A stretch of DNA of 64,000 nucleotides from Saccharina japonica. Its lineage: Eukaryota > Sar > Phaeophyceae > Laminariales > Laminariaceae. Below are positions 42,921 through 53,409 of the stretch, piece by piece; within the stretch, counting starts at the first letter, position 1, and each line of letters opens with the position of its first letter. The stretch lies in the NCBI GenBank assembly GCA_008828725.1, contig MEHQ01000781.1, positions 393,680 to 457,679 of the forward strand. The letters are read 5' to 3'. The notes under the pieces are model-generated. The model worked only from the letters and a program-made list of their open reading frames with translations, searched no databases and had not been told where the DNA came from. The translations under genes were made by a program, and so were the position numbers.

Positions 42921-45900
42921 TTGGTAGCTTGTATTTTGAAACAAGTTTTAGTTCCTTGGTTCCCGAGTTTCGTCCATGGGGTTCGGAGGTTGCTTCCTTG
43001 GGGCTCAGCCCTTCGTTTTGGTTCAGTGGTTATTCAGCCCAACGGGTAATATTTGCGGACGCCAATCTTGCGAGTAAGCACAGTAGGAGCAGCATGAAAG
43101 CAGTTTTGAGTGGTATCAGCAGCACTAGAGCTGTGCACTTCGTGTATTGTTACCGAGGGGGGGTGTTAGCCGAATGACGTCTCGGCAAAGTCGTCGTCAA
43201 AGTGCGACGTTTTATTTTTTAATATACAGTACGATGCAGCTTCTGCGTCTGAAATTGGCTGGCGACACAAACATGCGGGCAGTGGTGATGGTAATGCCAT
43301 ATAGCACAGTATGACAGCAGATGATGGTGCCATACTTACATACTTAGCCGCCGGCAGGGCACACCACGGGTCCTGATCTGATATCTACTGATGCGTGCTG
43401 CAGTATTTGTCAATAACAGCATACGTGTACGATCACTCCTACTCACTCGAACTACTCTACTCGTTTTTTTTTTTTTTTTCAACTACATGCTTCCTTTTCC
43501 CCCCGTTGTCCTATGCCGGTATCTTCCTCCTCTTCTTCGTGTTGCATCGCCCGTGCGGCAGTTATCTGTTTGTCTTGGGCACGTATGCTTTTCTTCTATT
43601 AATAGCAGCGCTTCTGGTCCCCTTGCGTCGTTTGTATTATGTTTCATTTCAGAATTCGTTTTGTTTTATTGTCTTTTGTTCTTGTTTTTCTAGTATGGCT
43701 TGTGTCGTTGTGGTCTCGTACCCGGTACGTTGACATTTCACTTGCTTTTCATTTGCGTTTTTTTCTGTTTTTTCTTTTCTTTGTTGCCTCACCGTTTCTG
43801 ACCACAGACATTGTATTCTCTCTAGGAATATAAATCAGGACAGACAATGGGAGCGCTGATGTAGTTGGGTAGAAATAACGGTTTAATGTAAAGGCAACTC
43901 ACATACTATATCATTATATTCACACTTTCGGATTAAAACTCTAGTTTTTCCAATTACACGTATATGTATTATGATACTTCGTATATATTATACGAGCGTA
44001 GATAGGTAGAGCAACGTAGGAACTGCGAAAAGGTAAGTTATTCGTCCAAGGTTAACCTCATTACCATTTATAAAAATACATTCATAAAAATACACTGGGG
44101 AACAGCACGCCAACAATGCCGTTAATTGGCGCGGTAATACAGTGTTTAATTATCGTCAGTATTTAAGTTTATAAATACCAAGGTATTCCTCGGTAAAAAG
44201 ACCGATGTAATTTTTTGGCGTAAAACTTTCGTGAACGGGAAAATTGTTGGTTACCGAGAGAGTTGTGGGTTACCGTTTCCGATATGTTTTTACCGGGGTT
44301 TTATTGGTTTACATTTACCGTTATTACCAAGCAAACGTTTCACCGAGAAAGGGTTGATTTAACTTTCCCGAGATGACTCGTTACCGTGAAATGTGTACCG
44401 ATTGTTTTAATCGATTTACCATTTACCGAGCAAACGTTTACCGAGCTCCTATTATTGATTTACCAGATATGCCTGTCGTGTTGCAATCCCGTCAAATTGC
44501 CGCAATAACCTTGGGACCACGTGATTAACGTCATACTACCGCGGGTACCGTCGTCTTTCTTTACCGCCCATTTTTTACCCTGGGGCTTCGTTGCCGAACA
44601 ATTTTACCGTCTAATTACCGCCGTCCTGCATAGCCGACCCAACCATTACCGAGGTGTCTCGTTACTGATTACATATTTCCAATCATTACCGAGGTGTCTC
44701 GTTATACAATAATTTTTAATTTTACCATCAAAGTACCGCCGTTTTCCATCACCGAAGAAGTTTACCGTCGACTTGCCACCGTCTTCCATTGCCGACCGTT
44801 TAGTTATAGTGACCAATGAGGTCTCTCGATTAAATGTGAAGCCAAGTACAGGGAGTGGGGCAAGAAGGACGGCACCTCGTGACCACGGCTTATTATGCAG
44901 AATTCCGTTATCGGCGAAACCTCCCACGAGTTGATCTTAAAAGGAAAAGTGAAAAAAACATATCATATAGGTGCAGGTTGCGTACTCGTAGGGGGAACAG
45001 AAGGCGGCCGCCGTTGCAATGAGCCCACGGCTACCATCGCCCACGAGGCTACTATTTATAGCGCGCGCAACTAGAATACGTTGTTTTGTCTACCGGTGAC
45101 ATCGTACGGCCGCTACAGCGCCCACAAAGGGGGTAAGCTTGGACACCGAGCGTGTTCCAGCGGTGCGCACCGTTTTGGCACGCGATCACTTCGCTCGAGC
45201 AGGGCCTCTTTCTCGCTGGAAAAGTATTGCAGGCTGTTTGTAGCCGCACGGAGATGTTATCATTCGTGTGCGCATCACACGCCGCGAACCGTCGCCACAG
45301 TCGTCTTTAGCTCATCGTCCTCGTCGAATCCACGGAAGAAACGGGCCACGCAGCTACACTGCAAACCAATGCCGTTCATGCTCTTCCTCCTCTGCTTGGT
45401 TAAAAAAAAGCCAGAGAGCAACAACAAGAAGAGGTCAGTCGTCGGCAAAAACTCATCCACGCCTCCTGATGACTCACCCAGCACCGTCACACCCCGATGA
45501 CATTGAAAGAGTTTATCCCTGAAGGCCGGGGAGTGTGGGCTTGTAGGTGACATCAGCAGTCTGTGAGTCGCAGATGTGCCGGTTCCTGTGCGTGTCCTGC
45601 CGCCGCTGTGGTGTGTGTGGGTTTCAACGTACCCATACCAGTTTTCAAGTCCCGTTTGCAACTGGTGGCCTTGAACATTCTGGGGGAAATATCACCCAAA
45701 GAGGTGCTGCATAAATTCAGGGCGAAAACGATCAGTTTTTGACTCCAAGATGGCCGTTTTTGGCCTCAACTGGTTCGTTTTCAACACAAAACACATATTG
45801 CTTCCAAAACCCAAACGTTTCGTTTCTCGGAAAACATTATTTTGTTTGCCTCATCATCCGTCGGGAATCTGCCTGGTGTCCCGGTTTTTGCGCGTACTGG

Positions 45901-46480
45901 CTTGCCGCAGAACCACTCGAACGCCTGATCGAGTCCAGTGCAAAGACACGTACCTTTGGTACCGAAGAACGAGCAACAAGAGAAACTGTTGGGATTCCTG
46001 GGAAACAAGGAAATCGGCCGTTGGATACGAGCTCTGAAAATTACATCTAGTGTGGAGGACCGGAGATACAGTTTTTCCGCAATTCGCTACCGGTATAAAG
46101 CAATCTCGGGCCCAGTAGTCGAAATCTTCGTCAGCGAATTCGGTATAGTAATGTTCTCCCCTTTCCCGCGGATAGAGCTCCGTGCTGGGAGAATTGGCCA
46201 ATTCCATCAATCCCTCTGGAAATATTGACAAGCAACTCGCTAAGGAGGGGGAGGCGGGTTCTTCTACGCCCTGGAGAGCACTGCCTGCGCTAGTCCTGGA
46301 AATGATAATACGTGGTTTTGTTTCATTATATAGAGTCGATACTCCTTAGTGATGTGCCTTATCGATACGCTACACCGCGATACGAGTGTGCGGATACGGT
46401 AATCATGCAATTACGTAGAACTTATTTACTCGATGGTTATGGGGGAATGGCCTGTTACTTTTAGGGAATGCGAATCAGCC
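42921..46480. other. Intergenic between FNIP-like genes
   Basis: T-rich tracts (43,430-43,800), a dispersed 75-bp repeat (43,830-43,900) and a degenerate TTACCG-rich stretch (44,200-44,800). The ORFs at 45,081-46,231 show no family feature. Nothing that I can call a gene. Confidence 0.5.
44200..44800 (+). repeat. Degenerate TTACCG-rich sequence
   Basis: TTACCG or TACCG recurs about every 20-40 bases (for example GTTTACCGAG, TTTACCGTTATTACC, GTTTACCGAGC) without a fixed period. It looks like an old decayed tandem repeat. The 33.4-kb minisatellite also contains CGGTAA (the complement). Confidence 0.5.
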
Positions 46481-46733
46481 GATGCCACGCAATCACTCTA
46501 TTTTGACTTGCGTTTAAACACACGTGGCTACTGTTCGAAACGTGTCCCAGCAAAAGCTCGTCAAGCCACTAGAAGGAGTCCGAAGCATCGCCTGCGAGGA
46601 AGCAGGCGTTTTTCTGAACTGCTCATTGCCTCTTTCCGTTTCAAAAGCACACTCGTATCCGTTTTTGTTTGCTGACGCCTTGTGCTCACGTGACACCTTA
46701 TTTTTTTCCGATCCAACGTTGAATTATTGTCAG

Positions 46734-49042
46734 GTAGTGACCGTTGCCTCGAAGCTTTTGAAGTCACCCTAAGTCAAGCACGCGGGGAAGGAGAGAAGGC
46801 CTGGTACGTGTCCACGATGCATCTGCAACTGGCTTCGCTGGAGTTCTGTAGAGCATGTCGAGCCTTCGCGACCTTGCACGTCAATATAGGTAGGGACACC
46901 CCTCGGAGCACGTGGTTCCCTTGGACCACACAGGCCCAGTCGGCCACCGACGGAGCGGAACCCCGTGCCCTGAGCCGTGTTCCGGCCCTGCGGATGCTCA
47001 GCGCAACGTGGGCTTATCGGTCGGACTTGCTGGAAGAAAGTTCTGACACGGATGAGTGGGAAAGTTTGAGGCTACAGCTTCATTGCTTCTCCATCGGAGG
47101 CAGCGTTGGTTCTGTGTTATGGCCCACCTCCCTCCGAAAGCTCTCGTTCGGAGATCGTTTCAACCAACCTATCGACGGGGTCGTGCGGCCAGCCTCGGTG
47201 CAGTCGCTGTTGTTGGAAGAACTGCTAGATTTCTCAATCGCAGCAGTGACCTGGCCGGCCTCCTTAGAGCATATATCGTTCGGGAAAAGGTTTGATCAGC
47301 CTATCGCTGGGGTGACGTGGCCGGCCTCCTTGCGGGAGTTATCGTTCGGGGACAGTTTTGATCAACCCATCGCTGGAGTGGCGTGGCCGATCTCTCTGCA
47401 ACACCTATCGTTTGGCGAAGAATTCACGCAACCCATCGCTCAAGTGGTGTGGCCGGTGTTCCTGCAAGCAGTATCGTTCGGAGGTATTTTCAATCAACCC
47501 ATAGTTAGAGTGGTGTGGCCGGCCTCCCTAAGGTCGTTATATTTCGGGCGTAGGTTTAACCAACCCGTCGCTGATGTGGCGTGGCCAATCTCCTTGCAAG
47601 AGCTATCGTTCGAGCGCAATTTTGACCAACCCATCGAGGGAGTGAAGTGGCCGGGTTCGCTACGGTCGTTATCGTTTGGGAGCCATTTTGAGCAACCCAT
47701 CGAGGAGGCGGTGTGGCCGGATTCACTTCGATCGTTATCGCTAGGAGATAACTTCTGGCACCCCATCGACGAAGTGGCGTGGCCGGCTTCGTTGCAAGAG
47801 CTATCATTCGAGACTTTCAATTACCCAATTGCTGAAATGGCGTGGCCGACCTCATTGCAAGATATATCGTTCGGGTATATTTTCAATCAACCCATCACTG
47901 GGGTAGTATGGCCAGCCTCTCTGCGAAAGCTATCATTTGGGCGTAACTTTGATCAATCCGTCGCCGGAGTGGCGTGGCCGTTCTCCTTGCAAGAGCTAAC
48001 ATTCGGGGATTGTTTTGATCAAAGAATCGCCGGAGCCGTGTGGCCTACCTTCCTACGAAGGCTGTCGTTAGGGTGTGACTTCAATCATCCCATCATTGAA
48101 GTGGTGTGGCCGTCTTCCCTGGAAAAAGTATCGTTCGGGCAAACATTCAACCAATCAATCGATGGAGTGGCGTGGCCGGCCTCCTTGCGAGAGCTATCGT
48201 TCGGGGAAACGTTTGACCAACACATCGCTGGAGTGACGTGGCCGTCCTCTCTGCAGACGTTATCATTCGGGGATAGTTTCGATCAACCCATAGCTGGAGT
48301 AGTATGGCCGCCATTCCTACAAAAACTATCGTTCGGACGCAGTTTCAAGCATCCCATCGGCACGGTGGTGTGGCCGGCCTCGTTGCTGTCGTTAGCTTTC
48401 GGGGAAATATTGGAGGAACCTGTTGAAGACGCACCATGGATGCGAGGGCTGTCGACCTCGGATGATTTCGATGAATACACCGCCGCTTCAGGTGGGTGGC
48501 CATCCCAATCCATGGCTGGATTAGCGTGGCCGGCGGGCCTGGAAAAGCTATCGTTCGGGCGTTATTTCAAACAGCCACTCGCTGAAGTAGCGTGGCCTGC
48601 CTCCCTCCGAAAGCTATATTTTGGGTTAGCTTTCGACCAACCCATCAATGGAGTGACGTGGCCGGCCTTCCTGCAAGAGCTGTCGTTTGGGGATTTCTTC
48701 AATCAACCAGTCGTTGATGTGGCGTGGCCGGCCTCCCTCCAAAAGTTGTGGTTCGGAGATCGTTTTAATCAATCTGTAGCTGGCGTGGCGTGGCCGGCCT
48801 CCCTACGAAAGTTGTGGTTCGGACATCGTTTCAATCAGCCTGTAGCTGGAGTGACGTGGCCGACCTCCCTGCGAAAGCTATCGTTCGGGGGTAACTTCAA
48901 CCAACCTATTGTGGGTGCTGTGTGGCCTGCCTCCCTACGACATCTGTCGTTCGGGTGTAGTTTCCTAGGATCAGTCCCTGAAGCAATTTGGCCGGCCTTC
49001 ATGGAACTTAAGATATGCCAAGAGTATTATGACTTAGAGTAA
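46734..49042 (+). CDS. FNIP-like repeat protein 2 (main exon)
   Basis: Open from the acceptor TTGTCAG (46,733) to TAA at 49,042, about 769 codons. Same architecture as the gene at 41 kb: N-terminal domain (SDRCLEAF, TMHLQLASLEFCRACRAF, PALRMLSATW), then about 28 repeats of 22 residues (F[ND]QPIAGVxWPASLxxLSFG), with one acidic insertion (around residues 565-600) at the place where protein 1 also has a break. The upstream exon is not resolved. A block at 46,490-46,570 aligns with the upstream exon of the third gene but carries in-frame stops, and the equivalent donor reads GAAG|GAGTCC. So either another first exon is used or the 5' end is damaged. Intracellular repeat scaffold is the likely role; partner unknown. 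Confidence 0.78.
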
Positions 49043-50045
49043 CCCCGATGATAAGTTGGTATAGGTAATTACTATTAATACTGTAAGCCTGAAACCAAAG
49101 TACGGTCGGATAGATTACGTTTTCGTATGAAAAGGGGGGTAGTGAGACTATAATGGAAATGCCCCGAGGCTGGGCACGGGGTGTACAAGACTAGTATTAG
49201 AAAGCTTTAATTGTCAACAATACGGGAATATGGCAATATTTTTTTGTATTGACCGGTGAGACAAGCATTGTCGAATCACCTGTTGACCTTGGAAAACAGT
49301 GAAAGGGATCATGGCAATAATTTGTGTTGACCGGTGAGGCACGCATTGTCAAATCACCTGTTTTACCTCGAAAAATGAGCTGGATAACAGTAAGATTCCT
49401 GGAATATCCCCGAGGTGTTACATGAGTAGCATTTTGTGCTCATTTAATAGAGATTGACTTGAAAGTAATGATACTTCCTGATGACACTTCGAAATGGACA
49501 TGCTCTCTGGTAGGCACGTAATACATCGATTTATTGATTGATTGAACGAGGATTTGAGGATGGAGGATTTTGATTGGGTTTCTGGGGAGTTAAGGTTGGG
49601 TTGCGGTTGTCTGATTGATGGTTTTCAGGTATTGAGAACTCTGCCTGTTTACTGGTTAAGATAGTGGATACTGCTGTGCGGATATACTGTTTTTGTATCT
49701 TCTCTGCTTCACGCGGCCGAAGACCGTGACATCAGGAAAGCTGTATTATTGTTGGTTGTCAGGGAGATGCTGAAGTTAACGCCAGTATAGTTTAGATTTT
49801 GGTATTTGAATTTGAAGGAGTTTGCTTGAACTTCTGGTATTCGGTACTTTGAATTTACTTGAGGTCTTGGGACCTTGTGGTTGACATTCGGTACATGAAT
49901 TTGGGATGTGTGGTATTGATTGCGGATGATGATTTTGTGATTTTCGGGACGGCTATGAGGTGACCATAACACATGATATTGTGATGCTTTATTGCCATGC
50001 TGTTCATCATGCAGGTAGGATATTAGTTGATGGGACTGTACACTT
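49043..50045. other. Intergenic, small tandem duplications
   Basis: Two copies of a 54-base unit with TTGACCGGTGAG and GCATTGTCRAATCACCTGTT lie at 49,230-49,283 and 49,312-49,364. At 49,790-49,920 there is a degenerate TTCGGTAC-TGAATTT repeat. No gene seen. Confidence 0.6.
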
Positions 50046-50049
50046 GTTC

Positions 50050-50383
50050 TTTTCTTTTCTTTTTTCTTTTTTTTTGTTCATCCCGTTTATTATCTTCGCA
50101 CTTCCGTCTTTCTCCCTCCCTAGTCGTGACTCAGATCCGGGGTCACAAAGTAGGCTCCTCTCCCTCCTCCCCCACTACGGTTCTTGCCTTGCATTTTTAT
50201 CGCGAGAATATTTCAGCACTTTCTTCCCTCGTCAACTCTCGTCGAATTTTGCTTACCCACGCTATAATATACGCTCTCGACAGACGGTGTCATTTGAGAA
50301 AAAAAACCTCCATGGGGAGAATCGAACCCTCGACATCCGGGCCTACAGGCTTCGTGGCTACCAGTTAGACCACCGGGGCGACC
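50050..50383 (-). mobile_element. tRNA-derived SINE, copy 2
   Basis: On the minus strand it begins GGTCGCCCCGGTGGTCTAAC (50,383). It has an A box TGGTCTAACTGG and B box GGTTCGATTC, both better preserved than in the copy at 12,510. Then come TTCTCAAATGACACCG, TATAGCGTGGGTAAGC, TTTGTGACCCCGGATCTGAG and an A-rich tail (the T run at 50,046-50,076 on the plus strand). The 5' end is close enough to a full tRNA that it could have been derived from a recent tRNA gene, but the anticodon arm is irregular. Confidence 0.82.
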
Positions 50384-50389
50384 TATGCA

Positions 50390-52010
50390 TACTGCGGATG
50401 TGTGGCGTCGCACAGTATCGATTGCAAAGCAGGGAGGATGTTGATTGTGCGTGCAACATGTACAACAGTTACGATGACCGTTACAGGTATTAGGGAGTTC
50501 ATATACGTCACACTTCGTGCCGGCTGTCGGAAGTTTTGTACTGGTAACCAATACGTACAACAACAATTAACAGAACACCACCTCGCCTTCCTTCACTCTC
50601 TTTCTTTATCTGCCCCTTCTTCGCACATGCGTACGTACCCGCTCTCTGCTGTGTTGTTCTGTGCGAGGCCGTGTTCAGTTCAGTCAGATCCAGGTCTTTC
50701 TTGGTCTGCTGCTATCATACGTGTGTATCTCGATCAGATTACGTATACGAGTACGAGTAGAACCACGTTTGGTCGTGAAAATAGAATACCCGGAGGGCTT
50801 CTGGTGGAAAGGTGCATGCTGGTACCAGTTAAAGATAAGCGAGCTGGGGAGCCCTCGTGAACACTCGTATCGCGCTGCTGCTGCTGCTGCTGCTGCTGCT
50901 GATTCTCAGCTCTCAGCTCTAACAGGAGCTCTGGTTCTCCGATCCTCCTCCACGATATACGATCTACGATGTACGATCTACGATGTACGGGTACTTCATG
51001 GAATGTTTTGAGGCGTCAATAAAGGGGGAGATGCTGTAAAAATCCCCTCCAGCGCGACTCCATGTTCCACATTGCACTTGACCCCTGGTGTTGCTGCTTC
51101 TGCACTTCTGCACGAACTGAGGGCGCGATGAAGACTAAGACTTCCAGGCCAAAGGGTGAGCAAAAGTGGTTTATTGGGCTATCGTTAGTTCGGGCATGGC
51201 TGTGTTGTCTACAGTAGCATCAACGCGTAGATGCAACGTTGGGATCCCACTCGATGCACGACGTTTGCCCGCGAATTATCTCGCGCTGTACATTGTACCT
51301 GGTACGTATCGCTCCGTACGTAAATAAAGCTAAAGATATCATACTCGTGGTTCCACATGCAACATCACATGCCACAACGCCGGGAGGCGATATTTCTTAC
51401 GCACAGGCACACCAGGCAGACTTATTTATCGGGGTCCAAGTAGTATGCAAAACACTCTGATATGTCTCTCACGTTTAGTCATCGCGTGGTTGGTTCGGCC
51501 TGCTCCTGGTACTGCTGCACGAGACGAGCATGTAGACGAGCATGCACGTACATACTCTGTTTTCAAACATTTTTTCTGCGTACTCGTACCAGAACCTTGT
51601 GGTGTGGCGTTTTCGTATAGAGTTTCGACTCCAACGGTTCATCCAGCCTCCAGCCAGCACCCCGCATCTATCATATGATACAGCCAGCAATATTGAAAAC
51701 CCTGGTTGACCCCAGGTAAAGCAGATAGCAGGCAGCAGGCGCAGCAATGGGAAAGTTATCAAGGGCCAAGTGCCCAGTTGGTTTGCGCCCGCAGCAGGAC
51801 AAGTACCCGGTAATCGTATACGGTATACGATACGAGTAGTAGCATCCTATGCGTGTGTCGCACGTACGGCCTCTCTCTGCGAATGATACGCGATTATTTT
51901 CTTTTCTTTTTTGGCGTAATAATGATGTATGTATGCTGCTGTATGTAGCCTGCAACACCAGAGGGGGCTAAATAATACCTGGTGTACTCGCTCGCCCAAC
52001 TGTGATACCA
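50390..52010. other. Intergenic, no gene supported
   Basis: Holds a (CTG)9-type run at 50,876-50,903, a small ACGATSTACGAT tandem (50,950-50,990) and GTACCTGGTACG near 51,293. The overlapping ORFs have no recognisable features. Confidence 0.5.
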
Positions 52011-52013
52011 ACC

Positions 52014-52178
52014 CGACATCTAATGAGAAACAGGCTAACAACAAAGCCAGGCTGAGATTTGGAGGAAAACAAGAAATTCGGGAGTCATTTATCTCGAAAT
52101 TAGCATAGAAAACACCCTCTCTCAAAAAAGAAATCCAGCCCGGACCAGATGTCCTGTTTCTTATTAGGTGTCCACAGG
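52014..52178. mobile_element. MITE remnant with GGACACCTAATAAGAAACAGG ends
   Basis: GACATCTAATGAGAAACAGG near 52,018 faces CCTGTTTCTTATTAGGTGTCC near 52,148-52,168. The left-end sequence, with its continuation AAGCCAGGCTGAGTTTTAGA, also occurs in the array at 5,397-5,455 and 5,861-5,925 without its partner. No clear target duplication. Confidence 0.65.
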
Positions 52179-52190
52179 TACAGTTGTATC

Positions 52191-52624
52191 TGTGGTGGAA
52201 ATCGAGTTTAAAAGGCTAAAACTCTTGTAGCATCTGTTGATCGACATTTTTAGTCTACTTCCCCTACAATGGCGTCGCAGGCAGGGCGTGAGATTCTGAA
52301 GAGTGAGGTCGGTGGTTCGATCCTCACCTTCATCCCATAAAAAGGAAAAAATGGGGAAAATCTCATGTTCAAGAATCTGTAAAACTCACTCACTTAGAAA
52401 ACACCCAGAAAGGAACGATGAGAGCAATGCGATCATTGCATACTGAGTCCAGTACCGAAAAGTCGGAGGTAAAACTTGGATACTCAGAGTCTCATCGGGG
52501 TTCCTGACTTACACCGAAGAGATAAGTCAGGTTTAGTGAGGGAGAATGTGGTGGAAATCGAGTTTAAAAGGCTAAAACTCTTGTAGCATCTGTTGATCGA
52601 CATTTTTAGTCTACTTTCCCTACA
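52191..52624 (+). mobile_element. TRIM, 434-bp miniature LTR element
   Basis: 78-bp direct repeats (52,191-52,268 and 52,547-52,624), identical but for one base or so, begin TGTGGTGG and end CCTACA. They are flanked by TATC on both sides (52,187-52,190; 52,625-52,628). A purine-rich tract GAGGGAGAA (52,538-52,546) ends directly at the second repeat, as a polypurine tract should. The 278-bp interior has no ORF. It starts with a tRNA-like segment instead of protein-coding sequence. Read direction follows from the purine tract. Confidence 0.88.
52269..52340 (+). other. tRNA-like segment inside the TRIM
   Basis: ATGGCGTCGCAGG resembles an A box and GGTTCGATCC is a perfect B-box core, spaced as in a tRNA, followed by CATCCCATAAAA. 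The 5' acceptor strand is missing, being replaced by the LTR end, and the anticodon stem does not pair. So it is tRNA-derived or a Pol III promoter relic, not a functional tRNA. The opening TGGCGTCGCAGG could also serve as primer-binding site. Confidence 0.5.
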
Positions 52625-52639
52625 TATCGTACTGGGATT

Positions 52640-52880
52640 TCCTTTTTTCATTACCCCCCGCTATCCCGGGGACCAAGCAACCCGTCCCCGGGCGGGCGCC
52701 TTTCCACGCTCCCCGCGCGCGGGGTTTGGCGGCTGTGCCTCTTCTTTCGCCCCGGACACCGAGCGCTGCTGCTGCCTGCTGCCGTGTGAGGAAGGTGCGG
52801 TGCTGTCGCGCGGCCGCGGGGGATCGTGTGGTGGTTGGTCGGGACAGCCGGTGTCCCGCCGGGCATACTGAAACAGAAAT
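52640..52880. other. GC-rich patch
   Basis: CpG-rich segment, clearly higher in GC than its flanks (CCCCGGGCGGGCGCC, CGCGCGCGGGG, GCGGCCGCGGGGG). ORFs on both strands without a domain. It may be a CpG-island-like or horizontally acquired fragment; nothing decides. Confidence 0.4.
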
Positions 52881-53034
52881 AGTTGTGAAGATCCAAATGA
52901 AGCGTACTAGGTATTACATAGTACAGTGGTGGTAGTGAGGATTAGGATCCCGTGAGAGCAGCCCGCGCTGCTTCGAATACCACCATCATATCGTTCGTGT
53001 TGTCCCCGTCCCGTGTAGTATTGCCCCTTTGCTG

Positions 53035-53403
53035 TCTCTGGAAGTGGCCACTCCATAAAGCTAATCCATTATTTCAAAGCTGTCATCCATATGCAAGTCC
53101 GCCTCACAGGCGGTTCTTAGTAGGATGCAGCTCACCCTTCATGCGACTTGCCCAACACCCCACGGCACTTCGCGCTTGGTGCAAGCAATGTCTGCCTGGT
53201 TTGTGAAAACCCGACGTGCTCCGTCCCGGTATTGTAGAGATGCGAGGGTCTATGGTCATACGACTACGGCCATGCATGACTTCAGTACTCCCCCGCCCCC
53301 CCCCCAAACGACCGATAATGTGGTTAAAGCGTTGTGTTATCATACGACTACGGCCATCTATGACATGAGTACACCATCCATGGCATGAGTACCCCCCCCT
53401 CCC
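53035..53403 (+). repeat. Poly(C)-tailed repeat, relatives of the 30.3-kb family
   Basis: GTTCTTAGTAGGATGCAGCT, CATGCGACTTGCCCAACACC, GGTGCAAGCAATGTCTGCC and CATACGACTACGGCCATGCA run in the order opposite to 30,342-30,745, and C runs follow at 53,288-53,306 and 53,391-53,401. A second, shorter copy begins near 53,335. Confidence 0.75.
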
Positions 53404-53409
53404 CAAATG

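Noticed and set aside
50310..50383. Functional tRNA gene on the minus strand
   Set aside because: Same body continues past the tRNA-like part as in the copy at 12.5 kb, so it is a SINE head; the anticodon arm is irregular.
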